This document shows, in pieces, positions 1 to 8,409 of a stretch of 64,000 nucleotides of DNA; the first letter of the stretch is position 1, and every line of letters starts with the position of its first letter. The position numbers and the translations under genes are program-made. The notes beneath the pieces are model-generated. The model ran no database searches. It was not told the DNA's origin and saw only the letters and a list, made by a program, of their open reading frames with translations. This DNA comes from Dyella sp. 2HG41-7 (GTDB taxonomy: Bacteria; Pseudomonadota; Gammaproteobacteria; Xanthomonadales; Rhodanobacteraceae): positions 1,798,001-1,862,000 of the forward strand of contig NZ_JAJEJV010000004.1 in NCBI RefSeq assembly GCF_021390675.1. Reading direction: 5' to 3'.

Positions 1-719
1 CCATGAGGGGAAGCCTTGCTGATACGACGAGCGAGGCGGTGCGAAATCGACATAGTGCAACGCGGCGCTCGACTCGGGTGTTGTCCGCGCTGGCTATCGT
101 TGTCAGTCATGTCTGTAAGTTTTTGCGTCGCTGTGTCTGGCTTATCTGTGTCGCGTTTTATCCGCACGACGTGCTTCGGGGCATTCGAGTCCGTTGCATT
201 TGACTGTGCGTGGGCGCGTTCCAAGTGTTGCGTTGCAACGGAAAAGGCCATGTTTTAAGCCGTTCTGTAGGGTTTTATGTGCATGCGATGTGAATGCATG
301 TCGCGCAGACATGACAATTTTTCCTTTGCGATACGAATCACGTTCTGGCGTGGGCAAATCGGCCAAATCGACTGGACAACGTTGTCATAACAGGCCGATA
401 CTCGCGCCACTTTGCAACGCCATGACAGGCGATGTTCGCGAAGGAGTGCTCGAAAAACCTCGGCAAGCCATTTCAAGTCGAGGGAGCGGGGAAATGCTGT
501 CGCGGGCCGAACGGGGTACGACGCGCGACAGATATGCAGGTGTGCTGCGCGTAGCGGTACATACGTGCGCGGCACAACTAAACGATGCAAACCATTACAC
601 GCAGTTTGGATGCATGGATGCGTAATGGCGTTCGTCCCGCCCGGCTGCCGGAATTGCAGCCTGACGAAAGCCGATGTTTCTCAACTGTTGCGGTTCAGTC
701 CAACTCTGGAGACATTCCT
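1..719. other. Non-coding stretch upstream of chitinase gene
   Basis: No convincing gene is visible: the short open frames overlap in several frames, lack ribosome binding sites and have unstructured composition. The stretch presumably carries the promoter of the chitinase gene that starts at 720. The only distinct element I see is a 12-bp perfect palindrome at 375-386, listed separately. Confidence 0.6.
375..386. promoter_or_regulatory. Candidate LacI-type operator palindrome
   Basis: The 12-bp perfect palindrome GACAACGTTGTC with a central CG step has the form of LacI-family operators. It lies about 330 bp upstream of the chitinase start codon, and no other gene is near. The assignment is inference: a 12-mer palindrome can occur by chance and no matching regulator gene is in the window. 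Confidence 0.3.
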
Positions 720-2276
720 ATGCATGTGAAGTCACTGACCTTTAGTTCGTTGAGCACGGCGATTTTTGCTGCGCTTTCCACCACGGCGCTTACGGTAGCG
801 CCCGTGCAAACCGTGCATGCGCAATCAAGCTGCGCGGCCGCGTGGGTATCGACGAACGTGTACACCGCCGGTAATGAAGTGAGCGAAAGCGGCGTCAATT
901 ACGTTGCGAATTTCTGGACGCAGGGCAACGATCCAGCCACCAGCAACGGCGGCGCCGGAAGCGGCCAACCCTGGACATCGCAAGGCGCTTGCGGCGGTTC
1001 GCCGACGCCGACACCCACACCAACGCCGACACCGTCCGGTTGCGATGCGGCTTGGAATTCGTCGACCGCATACAACGGCGGCGCGTTGGTGAGCGAAAAC
1101 AGCATCAACTACAAAGCGAATTTCTGGACGGAAGGTAACGATCCTGCGACCAATAACGGTCCTGCCGGCAGTGGTGCGCCGTGGACATCATTGGGTTCGT
1201 GCAGTGGCTCGCCCACACCAACGCCCACGCCGACTCCAACCCCAACCCCGACGCCGACGCCGACACCCACCCCGACGCCGACACCCACTCCAACCCCGAC
1301 ACCCACTCCTACGGGCTTTATCTTCAGCCCGTACAAGGACATGAGCATCAACATGAACTGGAACACGTACGCCATGTCGACGGACGTGACGGGTACGCTG
1401 ATTCCCGTGGCCGGCAGCGGCAGTCTTTATTCGACGCAAGAGCCGAATCTTCCCGCCATCACGCTGGCGTTCGCCACGGGCGAATGCGGAAGCGAAAGTT
1501 GGGCAGGCGTTACGCCGTCGGAATTCATCAGCGCCAATATCACGCCAGGCGCGGCGAATTCGCTTGCGAGTGCGGGTTTGAAATACATCGTGTCCACGGG
1601 CGGCGAGGCTGGCGTGTTCACGTGCGGATCGGCCTCCGCGTTCCAAAGCTTTATCGCGAAGTACTACACCGCGCAAATGGTGGGCGTCGACTTCGACATC
1701 GAAGGCGGGCAAACGCAAGCCGAAGTGCAGCAGCTCGTCGCCGACGTGGCTGCAGCGCAATCGCAGTATCCGAACCTGCGGTTCTCGTTCACGCTAGCGA
1801 CCTTGGGTGCGTCGGACGGCAGCTACGGCGGCATCAATCAGTTGGGTCAATGGGTGGTGCAAGCGATTAAGTCGTCCAGCCCCGCGCTCAACAACTACAC
1901 CATCAATCTGATGACGATGGACTTCGGCGGTACCAGTTCCGCCAATTGCGTAGTGGTGAACGGCGCCTGCGAGATGGGCCAGTCCGCGGTGCAAGCGGCG
2001 GTGAATCTGGAGCACAGCTACGGCATTCCCGCCAGCCACATCGAACTGACGCCGATGATTGGGCAAAACGACAGCGCCAGCGAAGTCACCACGCTGGCGG
2101 ATATCGACACGATCACCAACTATGCCACGGCCAACGGGTTGGCTGGCGTGCACTTCTGGTCGTTGGATCGCGACACGCCGTGCGCCGCGGGCGGAGCGTC
2201 GGCGACCTGCAACTCGTATCCGAGTGCGGGCGTGTTGGCCTTTACCAACGAGATCTTAAAAGACATCGGCAAGTAG
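720..2276 (+). CDS. Secreted GH18 chitinase with two chitin-binding modules
   Basis: This 518-residue secreted enzyme should hydrolyse chitin. Residues 1-34 form a signal peptide ending VHA. Two near-identical CBM5/12 (ChtBD3) modules follow at about 38-92 and 108-162, each starting with Cys-x-Ala-Ala-Trp and sharing the core NFWT(Q/E)GNDPAT. Each is followed by a Pro-Thr linker, the second about 36 residues long. The GH18 catalytic domain runs from about 199 to the end, with the active-site motif GVDFDIEGG and Glu328 as presumed acid/base. The ATG at 720 is chosen over the in-frame ATG at 585 because it has GGAG at the right distance and directly starts a signal peptide. A terminator follows. 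A second, unrelated GH18 enzyme lies at 8410-9537. Confidence 0.93.
   Translation: MHVKSLTFSSLSTAIFAALSTTALTVAPVQTVHAQSSCAAAWVSTNVYTAGNEVSESGVNYVANFWTQGNDPATSNGGAGSGQPWTSQGACGGSPTPTPTPTPTPSGCDAAWNSSTAYNGGALVSENSINYKANFWTEGNDPATNNGPAGSGAPWTSLGSCSGSPTPTPTPTPTPTPTPTPTPTPTPTPTPTPTPTPTGFIFSPYKDMSINMNWNTYAMSTDVTGTLIPVAGSGSLYSTQEPNLPAITLAFATGECGSESWAGVTPSEFISANITPGAANSLASAGLKYIVSTGGEAGVFTCGSASAFQSFIAKYYTAQMVGVDFDIEGGQTQAEVQQLVADVAAAQSQYPNLRFSFTLATLGASDGSYGGINQLGQWVVQAIKSSSPALNNYTINLMTMDFGGTSSANCVVVNGACEMGQSAVQAAVNLEHSYGIPASHIELTPMIGQNDSASEVTTLADIDTITNYATANGLAGVHFWSLDRDTPCAAGGASATCNSYPSAGVLAFTNEILKDIGK
1207..1313 (+). repeat. Pro-Thr-coding tandem repeat in chitinase linker
   Basis: The linker is encoded by alternating CCN-ACN codons in a short-period near-repeat (ccgacgccgacacc-like units). 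A shorter tract of the same kind lies at about 1003-1037. Such tracts can change length by slippage. They encode the flexible hinge between the second binding module and the catalytic domain. Confidence 0.85.
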
Positions 2277-2297
2277 CAGCGTAGGAGCAGGGGATTC

Positions 2298-2330
2298 GCA
2301 GCGGATCGGGAGGCATGCCCGATCCGCTGC
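2298..2330. other. 13-bp inverted repeat downstream of chitinase
   Basis: GCAGCGGATCGGG at 2298-2310 pairs perfectly with CCCGATCCGCTGC at 2318-2330 across a 7-base loop. No T tract follows, so it is not a standard terminator. It may protect the 3' end of the chitinase mRNA or be a repeat element. Confidence 0.6.
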
Positions 2331-2345
2331 GGATGAGAGGGGCGG

Positions 2346-2375
2346 GCCACCGGCACGACGTGCCGGTGGCTTTTT
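2346..2375 (+). terminator. Rho-independent terminator of chitinase gene
   Basis: GCCACCGGCA pairs with TGCCGGTGGC around a 5-base loop and is followed directly by TTTTT, in the orientation of the chitinase gene. Confidence 0.85.
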
Positions 2376-2694
2376 CTTGGGTTGTGTTCAGCGCTTCAGT
2401 AGATGCTTTTCGCCGTGGCCCAAGCAGACAAACAGGGGTTTGCTCTCCTGGCGCGACGCTATAGAAGTCAGTCGCTTACAGACATAAAACTGAACAGTAG
2501 TGTCGCGACGGTATGCCATTGACGAAACTACTTTCGACTTAACACTTTGCAACGAAAGAACTTTTTGTGGACAGCGTGCGGACATCTGTGTAAGTTGCGT
2601 CAACTTACGACAGGCTGACGTCGATAATTTTCTACGTCGGCCTGGCGCGATGCACAGTCAGTGGTTAATAAGAAAGCAGGGGGCGCCGCCGCTC

Positions 2695-3672
2695 ATGCAA
2701 CGTACGTTTGTTATCGGGTGTCCGCGCTCCGGCACCACCCTCGTGCAGGCCATGCTGGCCCGGCATCCTCAAGTTTTCACTCTTCCCGAAACCGGTTTTT
2801 TTCCGCGCCTCCTCGGTGGCATCGACTACCGGTACGGTGACGAAGGCGCGTCGACGCGCCGTCACAATCTGGCCCGTCGTCTTGGGTTGGCGCGTCGTTA
2901 CGGGCGCCGCGAATTCGTGGAACTGCAGCGTTCGTTGTCCGGCGCCAACGTCACGCGCGCACCTTGGTTTTTGGATACATGCATCAAGCGTTTCATTGGC
3001 ATGCTGGATGATCTGACCGAGCGCGCCGGGCGCGACACGTGGATCGAAAAGACGCCGCATCATCTTCTTTATCTGCCTGAGATCGAGCGACATCTTCCCA
3101 ATGCGCGCTTCATTCACGTGATTCGCCCGGGGATGGATGTGCTCGCTTCGATCATGGATGCGCATCTGCGTTACGACAACAACTCCTTCAACGGCGGATT
3201 GAAGTTGTGGGCGAGGCGCTGGAATCGTGCAGTGGAAATCCATCGTTCGCGCATTGGCGTGCGGCATCATCACTTCGTTTTTCTGGAAGATCTCGTCCGC
3301 GAACCGGTGGAAGAATGGCATCGGATATGCGCGTTTCTGTCTTTGCCTGCCGAAGTCGAAATGGATCGCGCGTGTCGCCAACACATCGCCGATCTCAAAG
3401 CGGAACCTTGGAAGCAAGGTGCGCTTAGCGGTTTGCCGCACCAGGCGGATAGCAAGGCGGAGGCGTTATTTGGCCCGCAGTTGCGTGAATGGCTGCGCGA
3501 GCAATTGAGCTCCTACGAGGAGCTCTACGCGGCGAGCAGCCTTGCCTATGATCGCGATGACGGCTTCGGCGCACCGACTTTTGCGCATCCCGCAAAGCGT
3601 GTGGAAGAGGGTGCCGCAACGTTTGGCGATGTCCGTGCGCAGGCCGGAAAAACGCGTTTTCGCGTTGCCTGA
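2695..3672 (+). CDS. PAPS-dependent sulfotransferase family protein
   Basis: This 325-residue cytoplasmic protein looks like a Sulfotransfer_3-type enzyme, which moves a sulfuryl group from PAPS to an unknown acceptor. The 5'-phosphosulfate-binding loop GCPRSGTT is at residues 8-15. A 3'-phosphate-binding segment (RFIHVIRPGMDVLAS) follows at about 137-151. The ATG at 2695 is preferred because a purine-rich stretch (AGGGGG) precedes it. An in-frame ATG at 2650 has no ribosome binding site, and frames further upstream have no family resemblance. The gene stands alone, so the acceptor cannot be guessed. It could instead be a non-enzymatic tetratricopeptide-less relative, but the P-loop is intact. 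Confidence 0.85.
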   Translation: MQRTFVIGCPRSGTTLVQAMLARHPQVFTLPETGFFPRLLGGIDYRYGDEGASTRRHNLARRLGLARRYGRREFVELQRSLSGANVTRAPWFLDTCIKRFIGMLDDLTERAGRDTWIEKTPHHLLYLPEIERHLPNARFIHVIRPGMDVLASIMDAHLRYDNNSFNGGLKLWARRWNRAVEIHRSRIGVRHHHFVFLEDLVREPVEEWHRICAFLSLPAEVEMDRACRQHIADLKAEPWKQGALSGLPHQADSKAEALFGPQLREWLREQLSSYEELYAASSLAYDRDDGFGAPTFAHPAKRVEEGAATFGDVRAQAGKTRFRVA

Positions 3673-3812
3673 GCGCTTTCGAGCGATGTTGCATGGCGTG
3701 CCGAAGAGCGCGCGTCGTGGAGCAAATGTGAAGAAGCGCGGCGGAGTTTTCGAACGATTGGCTATCATGCCTGTCACAATGAGTACTACTTCGTTGGGAA
3801 ACAGGCGGTATC

Positions 3813-4661
3813 GTGAGTCCATCAGTTCGTAATCCCGATCGGTCCTATGGTGGATGGCTCCTCGCCATCATCGTCGTACTGGGTGTTGTGGCAGCTGGCG
3901 TTTATTTGGTCGAAAAGGCGTTGCATCCGACGCCCGCGGCCAACGCGCCGGTGACCGCTGCCGCGCCTGCGCCATCGCCCGCGCCGGCAAGCGCCTCCAC
4001 TGTTATTCAACATCCGATTGCTCAGGCTTCTGCCGGCCCTGCGCCCGCATCCACGGCTGCGCTGCCGTCATTGTTCGACAGCGACGACAGCGTGCGCGAA
4101 GCGTTGCGTGGCATGGTGAATGGCGGCGATCTGGAGTCGTTGCTGATGACGAGTCAAATTATTTCGCGCGTCGTCGCAACGGTGGACGTGCTTCCGCGTC
4201 AAGGTTTGGGAAACACCAACATTCTTCCGCTGCGTACGCCCAGAGGAGCGATGCAGACGCAACAGTCGAACGGAAATACCGTGATCGCTGCAGCCAATGC
4301 CGATCGCTACGCGCCGTATATGGCGGTGCTCGAAAAAGTCGATCCGCACACCCTGGTGGCTTGGTACAAGCACAATTACCCGTTGTTTCAGGAGGCGTAT
4401 CGCCAGCTGGGTTATCCGCACGGCTACTTCAACGACCGCTTGATCGTCGCGATCGACGACATGCTTTCGGCGCCGGATAGTCACGATCCCGTCGCGGTGA
4501 CGAAATCGAGTTCGCACTATGTGTTTGTCGATCCGCAACTGCAGTCGTTGTCGAACGGACAAAAGCTGATGGTGCGCCTTGGCGCTGCCAACGAGGCGCA
4601 AATGAAAGCGAAGTTGCGCATGATCCGCGAACTGGTGGTTGGCGGCCAAGTTGGACATTGA
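3813..4661 (+). CDS. DUF3014 membrane-anchored protein
   Basis: This 282-residue protein has a short cytoplasmic N-terminus and one membrane segment at about 15-34. An Ala/Pro-rich stretch to about 85 is followed by a globular periplasmic domain that I recognise as DUF3014 (SLFDSDDSVREALRGMV at its start). Its function is unknown. GTG at 3813 is the start, with AGGCGG before it; there is no better ATG. A strong bidirectional terminator separates it from the convergent gene downstream. It lies alone, with no operon partner. Confidence 0.85.
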   Translation: MSPSVRNPDRSYGGWLLAIIVVLGVVAAGVYLVEKALHPTPAANAPVTAAAPAPSPAPASASTVIQHPIAQASAGPAPASTAALPSLFDSDDSVREALRGMVNGGDLESLLMTSQIISRVVATVDVLPRQGLGNTNILPLRTPRGAMQTQQSNGNTVIAAANADRYAPYMAVLEKVDPHTLVAWYKHNYPLFQEAYRQLGYPHGYFNDRLIVAIDDMLSAPDSHDPVAVTKSSSHYVFVDPQLQSLSNGQKLMVRLGAANEAQMKAKLRMIRELVVGGQVGH

Positions 4662-4687
4662 GTAAGCGTCGACATCGACGCGACAAG

Positions 4688-4714
4688 AAAAGGCCCGCTA
4701 AAAGCGGGCCTTTT
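4688..4714. terminator. Bidirectional terminator between convergent genes
   Basis: AAAAGGCCCGCT and AGCGGGCCTTTT form a stem with a 3-base loop and have A/T tracts on both sides. It therefore serves the DUF3014 gene on the plus strand and the YXWGXW gene on the minus strand. Confidence 0.9.
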
Positions 4715-4737
4715 CGTTGCTGCGCGTAGCGTGTCTG

Positions 4738-6033
4738 TCATCCGTGATGCGTATCGCGTCCACCGCTGCCACCGCCGCCGCCGTGCGGCTGACCACCACC
4801 ACCGCGCGGTTGTCCACCACCGCCGCTCACAGGACGCGGAGCCGGTGCCGCATGATAGGCCTGATACTGCGGTTGCGGCGCCGCGTGGAATTGCGGCTGA
4901 TATTGAGGTTGTTGACGGAACTGCGGCGTCGGTGCGGGTCGATACGCCGTTTGCTGCGGACGATACGCGTTCACCGGACGAGCTATGTTGTTGGTGGGGC
5001 GCGACACGGTGTTCGCCATGTTGTTCATCGGGCGTGCCGTGTTGTTTGTCGGACGCGCCATATTCGCCGCCGGAGCTGCACCTTGCGGACGATAGTTGTT
5101 GCCAAAGTTTGCCGCCGTATGCGACGCGTTGGCCGTGTTGGTCATATTTGCATGCGGCGCGAAACCGGCCGAACGCAAAGCAGTGTTGTTGGTCTGCTGC
5201 GGTGCATGGATTGTGTTTGCATTGATCCGCTGCGCATTGGCGGCGGCCGGGGAGAATTGGCTGCCGCGAGCCGCCGGGGCGCCTGCGCCTGCCAACGCAC
5301 TGACGTGCGAGGCGGCCGCCATCGACGGATTGCCGTGATTGACCGACGCGCGCATCGCAGGATCGTGGCTGGCCGTCGTCATCTGCCGCTGCTGCGCCGC
5401 AACCGGTCCCATGCGCGACTGGCGTGCAAACGCCATTTGTTGCGGCGTCGCGCGCGCCATGGTGCCGCCGCGACCGCCGTTGTAACTGACGTGGTTGCCG
5501 TTGAAGTTATTGATGACGGTGCGGTTGTAGATGTTGGTTACATGTACGTTGTCGATGCGATTGACCGAACGGTTGTAGTAAAAGCCGCCATGGCCCCAAT
5601 AACCGCCGGCGTAACCGATGCCGGTGTAGCCCCAGCCGTAGTTGATGCCGCCGTAGAAGCCGACGTGATCGCCCCAATAGCCAGCATGGAACAGGTACAC
5701 CGTACCGTCCCAGCCCCAATAGCCAGGCGTCCACAGCGCACCGTAATACGGCGCGAGAATCCAAGCACCCGGTACCCAGTAATACTCGCCGCCATCCCAT
5801 GCCCAATAGCCCGGCGTCCAGATATAACCAGGACCGGGAATCGGCGGCTGTTCGTAGACCGGCAGCGCGGGCGGCGGGAAGCCCACCGAAACACCGACGC
5901 CGATAAACACGCCGGCTTCCGCTTTTTGCGGGAGTGCGGCGAACGCAGCGATCGCGCCGAGCACGCCTGCCAAGGCACGCACGAGCAACGTGTGCTTCGC
6001 CGAAACGTGTTGCGTAACGCTGATGGCTTTCAT
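4738..6033 (-). CDS. Exported YXWGXW-repeat protein with low-complexity tail
   Basis: The 431-residue product starts with a signal peptide ending at about residue 40 (QKAEA). Residues 66-110 hold YXWGXW/WXXGXW-type repeats such as TPGYWAWDG and TPGYWGWDG. The middle is rich in Gly, Tyr and Asn. Then come Ala/Met-rich stretches, repeated (A/T)RPxNNxA units at about 320-350, Gln/Tyr/Pro repeats and a Gly-rich end. The family is found in envelope proteins of unknown function. The start is fixed by AGGAGG 6 bases before the ATG at 6033. It is transcribed toward the terminator at 4688-4714. A surface or matrix role is inference. Confidence 0.8.
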   Translation of the reverse strand: MKAISVTQHVSAKHTLLVRALAGVLGAIAAFAALPQKAEAGVFIGVGVSVGFPPPALPVYEQPPIPGPGYIWTPGYWAWDGGEYYWVPGAWILAPYYGALWTPGYWGWDGTVYLFHAGYWGDHVGFYGGINYGWGYTGIGYAGGYWGHGGFYYNRSVNRIDNVHVTNIYNRTVINNFNGNHVSYNGGRGGTMARATPQQMAFARQSRMGPVAAQQRQMTTASHDPAMRASVNHGNPSMAAASHVSALAGAGAPAARGSQFSPAAANAQRINANTIHAPQQTNNTALRSAGFAPHANMTNTANASHTAANFGNNYRPQGAAPAANMARPTNNTARPMNNMANTVSRPTNNIARPVNAYRPQQTAYRPAPTPQFRQQPQYQPQFHAAPQPQYQAYHAAPAPRPVSGGGGQPRGGGGQPHGGGGGSGGRDTHHG

Positions 6034-6307
6034 GGCGTTTCCTCCTGGGATTGCACCCTACAAGAGAAAACGCGGGAAAGTCCGTCACGTTGCCATCATG
6101 AAGCGTGATAAGTTCATCGTCGTTCAGCAGGCAAGCGACCACATGGCGCTGCGTATGTCTTGCAACACATTGTGCTGTCTGGTTTTGGCGTTTTCCAAAT
6201 AGCAGGTAAACGACTGGCTTAGTTTTACCTTAGAAAGTCACGAATTCCGATGTTTTAACGAGCGCGTTGGCCCTCCCCAAGGTTCGCGCATTCACCAAGG
6301 ACATGGC
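6034..6307. other. Divergent intergenic region
   Basis: This 274-bp region lies between the start of the YXWGXW gene on the minus strand and the DinB-like gene on the plus strand, and must hold both promoters. It is A+T-richer than its surroundings toward 6200-6260. I see no gene or clear structured element in it. Confidence 0.5.
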
Positions 6308-6808
6308 ATGTCGCAGCTTCAATCTCTCCGAACGTTTGCCCGCTATCGTGCTTGGGCGGACCGGCTGCTTTATCAGTCGCTGGCCGATGTGCCCGAGCAT
6401 GCATTGACGGCGGCGCAGCCGATTATTTTTGGCAGCGTGTTGCGTACGCTGAATCATGTGTATTGCATGGACCAGGTGTGGAAGGCGCATCTGCAAGGTG
6501 TTCCACATGGGTTTACGTCGCGCAATCCAGAGGAATGTCCTGCGTTCGAAATACTTCGTTCCGGGCAAGCGGCTATCGGCGAGTGGTATATCGCGTACGC
6601 CGAATCGCTCGACGAGCAAGCCTGCGATGAAACGGTTCGATTCACGTTTATCGGCGGTGGAGAAGGTCAAATGCGTCGCGGCGATATGCTGCTGCATGTG
6701 GTCAATCACGGCACGTATCATCGCGGACATATCGCCACGATGATGTATGGCATGTCTGTGCCTCCACCGACCACCGATTTGCCCGTGTTTTTGCGCGAGG
6801 CGGGTTGA
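6308..6808 (+). CDS. DinB-family four-helix metal-binding protein
   Basis: The 166-residue product has the DinB/YfiT-like fold. Three metal-ligand histidines are visible: His50 in LRTLNHV, and His134 and His138 in VVNHGTYHRGH near the C-terminus. Family members act as metal-dependent thiol transferases or have no known activity. DinB itself is SOS-induced in Bacillus, but that does not carry over. It reads in the same direction as the thpR gene 33 bp downstream, so the two may be co-transcribed. The reaction is unknown. Confidence 0.87.
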   Translation: MSQLQSLRTFARYRAWADRLLYQSLADVPEHALTAAQPIIFGSVLRTLNHVYCMDQVWKAHLQGVPHGFTSRNPEECPAFEILRSGQAAIGEWYIAYAESLDEQACDETVRFTFIGGGEGQMRRGDMLLHVVNHGTYHRGHIATMMYGMSVPPPTTDLPVFLREAG

Positions 6809-6841
6809 GGCTTTGGTCGGTCGCAATCCAGCGGAGTAGAA

Positions 6842-7474
6842 ATGAGGTACGCTGCCGCCATGAGCATTGGCGGGTCAGGCGCGAGACAGGGCCAAATTTT
6901 AGGCCTGCCGCCTCCCACGCCAAAAGAAATTCATCGCCTATTTTTTGCCTTGATGCCCGACTTGGCGACGCGCATCGTTTTTCGCGATGTTTCGGTATTT
7001 ATGCAACAGCAGCATCCGGAATTACGCGCGCGATGGGTGAAGCCTGAGCGGTTTCACGCCACATTGAATTTTCTGGGCGATTACCCGGTGTTTCCACAAG
7101 ATGTGGTGGATAAAGCAAGCGATGCGGCGGCGAGGGTGCACGCGGAGTCGTTTGTCTGGACGCTCGACTATGTCGCCAGCTTTCGCGGTCGTGAGCCGCC
7201 GTGCGTTCTGCGCAGCACGCACGTTCCGGATTTGCTCCTTGCGTTGTGGCGCACGATGCATGAGGCGCTCGCCAAGGCGGATCTGCATCTGCGCGTAGAA
7301 CGTCAGTTTACGCCACACGTAACGCTCGCCTATGCCCGGCGCGCGCTGCCCGATGCGACATCGTTAACGCCTATCGAATGGTCCGTGGATCGATTTGTGC
7401 TGATTCATAACATTGTGGGGAAGGGCAGTTACCGAATTCTTGGAAGCTGGCCGCTGTCCAAATCCAACGCCTGA
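6842..7474 (+). CDS. thpR: RNA 2',3'-cyclic phosphodiesterase / 2'-5' RNA ligase
   Basis: This 210-residue protein belongs to the 2H phosphoesterase superfamily. Both HxTx motifs are present, HATLNF at 72-77 and HVTLAY at 159-164, which together form the active site. ThpR/LigT hydrolyses 2',3'-cyclic phosphate RNA ends and can join 2'-5' linkages in vitro. GGAG precedes the ATG at 6842; an ATG at 6860 is an alternative that would drop six residues. It follows the DinB-like gene closely. Confidence 0.9.
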   Translation: MRYAAAMSIGGSGARQGQILGLPPPTPKEIHRLFFALMPDLATRIVFRDVSVFMQQQHPELRARWVKPERFHATLNFLGDYPVFPQDVVDKASDAAARVHAESFVWTLDYVASFRGREPPCVLRSTHVPDLLLALWRTMHEALAKADLHLRVERQFTPHVTLAYARRALPDATSLTPIEWSVDRFVLIHNIVGKGSYRILGSWPLSKSNA

Positions 7475-7557
7475 TCCAGCATGGGCCACAAGTCAGGTAG
7501 GCGCGCGTGCCGCCGGAGCGCACAATCCAGCGGCTCCCCACCTGTCAGGAGGTTGTC

Positions 7558-8343
7558 ATGCGTTCGATATCCGTCGTTCTGCTTGCTGCGTTGACGCTTC
7601 CAGGGGCAACCCTGGTAGCACAAACTTCGCAGCCGAATCATCTGCACGCGCTGCAATACATACCGCCTTACGTTCGCACCGCTGTCGCCGACCCCATTCG
7701 CGCTCAAGACGCCAGTAACGATGCGCGCCGCAAAATTACCGACGTCATGGTTTTCAGCCAGGTGAAACCTGGTCAGAAGGTGCTCGAGCTGATTCCGGGT
7801 TCTGGCTATTTCACGCGCGTCTTCAGTGCAGTGGTCGGTGCGCAGGGCCACGTTTATGCACTATGGCCGAACGAATACGTGAAAGAAGATGCCGATGAAG
7901 TGACCGGGTTTGAGAAAATTTTGTCCGATTCGCACTACGCAAACGTATCGATGCTCAAGCAGCCTGCTGCGCAGCTGAGCGTACCGGAGCCGGTAGATAT
8001 CGTATTTACGTCGCAGAATTATCACGATTATCCGGATGCCTTTATGGGCAAGGTCGATCCAGTGGCGTTCGATAAACAGGTTTTCGCGGCGTTGAAGCCG
8101 GGCGGATTGTTTATCGTGATCGATCACGTCGCGCCCGAGGGCTCGGGCATGGCCGATACGGATACCCTGCATCGCATCGATCCGGATATCGTCAAAAAAC
8201 AAGTGGAATCGGCGGGCTTCGTGTTTGCCGGCGAGAGCGGTGTGTTGCACAACCCGAACGATCCGCATACCAACAAAGTATTCGACAAATCGATCCGCGG
8301 CCACACGGATCAATTTATGTTCCGGTTCCGCAAACCCAATTGA
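7558..8343 (+). CDS. Exported SAM-methyltransferase-like protein
   Basis: This 261-residue protein has a class I methyltransferase fold with the SAM-loop-like motif VLELIPGSGYF at about 75-85. It nevertheless starts with a clear signal peptide (MRSISVVLLAALTLPG...), so it should act outside the cytoplasm, where SAM is not expected. Related exported proteins occur in many proteobacteria and have no established substrate. AGGAGG lies just upstream of the ATG at 7558; the upstream in-frame codon at 7507 would ruin the signal peptide. A convergent chitinase gene follows after a shared hairpin. Confidence 0.85.
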   Translation: MRSISVVLLAALTLPGATLVAQTSQPNHLHALQYIPPYVRTAVADPIRAQDASNDARRKITDVMVFSQVKPGQKVLELIPGSGYFTRVFSAVVGAQGHVYALWPNEYVKEDADEVTGFEKILSDSHYANVSMLKQPAAQLSVPEPVDIVFTSQNYHDYPDAFMGKVDPVAFDKQVFAALKPGGLFIVIDHVAPEGSGMADTDTLHRIDPDIVKKQVESAGFVFAGESGVLHNPNDPHTNKVFDKSIRGHTDQFMFRFRKPN

Positions 8344-8353
8344 TGCTTGCGAC

Positions 8354-8388
8354 TTTCTCCCCTTCGAACATGTTTCGAAGGGGAGAAA
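8354..8388. terminator. Bidirectional hairpin between convergent genes
   Basis: TTTCTCCCCTTCGAA (8354-8368) pairs with TTCGAAGGGGAGAAA (8374-8388), a 15-bp perfect stem between the stops of the methyltransferase-like and chitinase genes. T runs are short, so efficiency is uncertain. Confidence 0.65.
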
Positions 8389-8409
8389 TCAGCGCAATGA
8401 TTTTCGCGG

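Noticed and set aside
4717-6108. A 463-codon plus-strand frame opposite the YXWGXW gene
   Set aside because: Its composition is almost all Arg, Val and His, the usual product of reading a Gly/Ala/Asn-rich gene backwards. The minus-strand gene has a signal peptide and a strong ribosome binding site.
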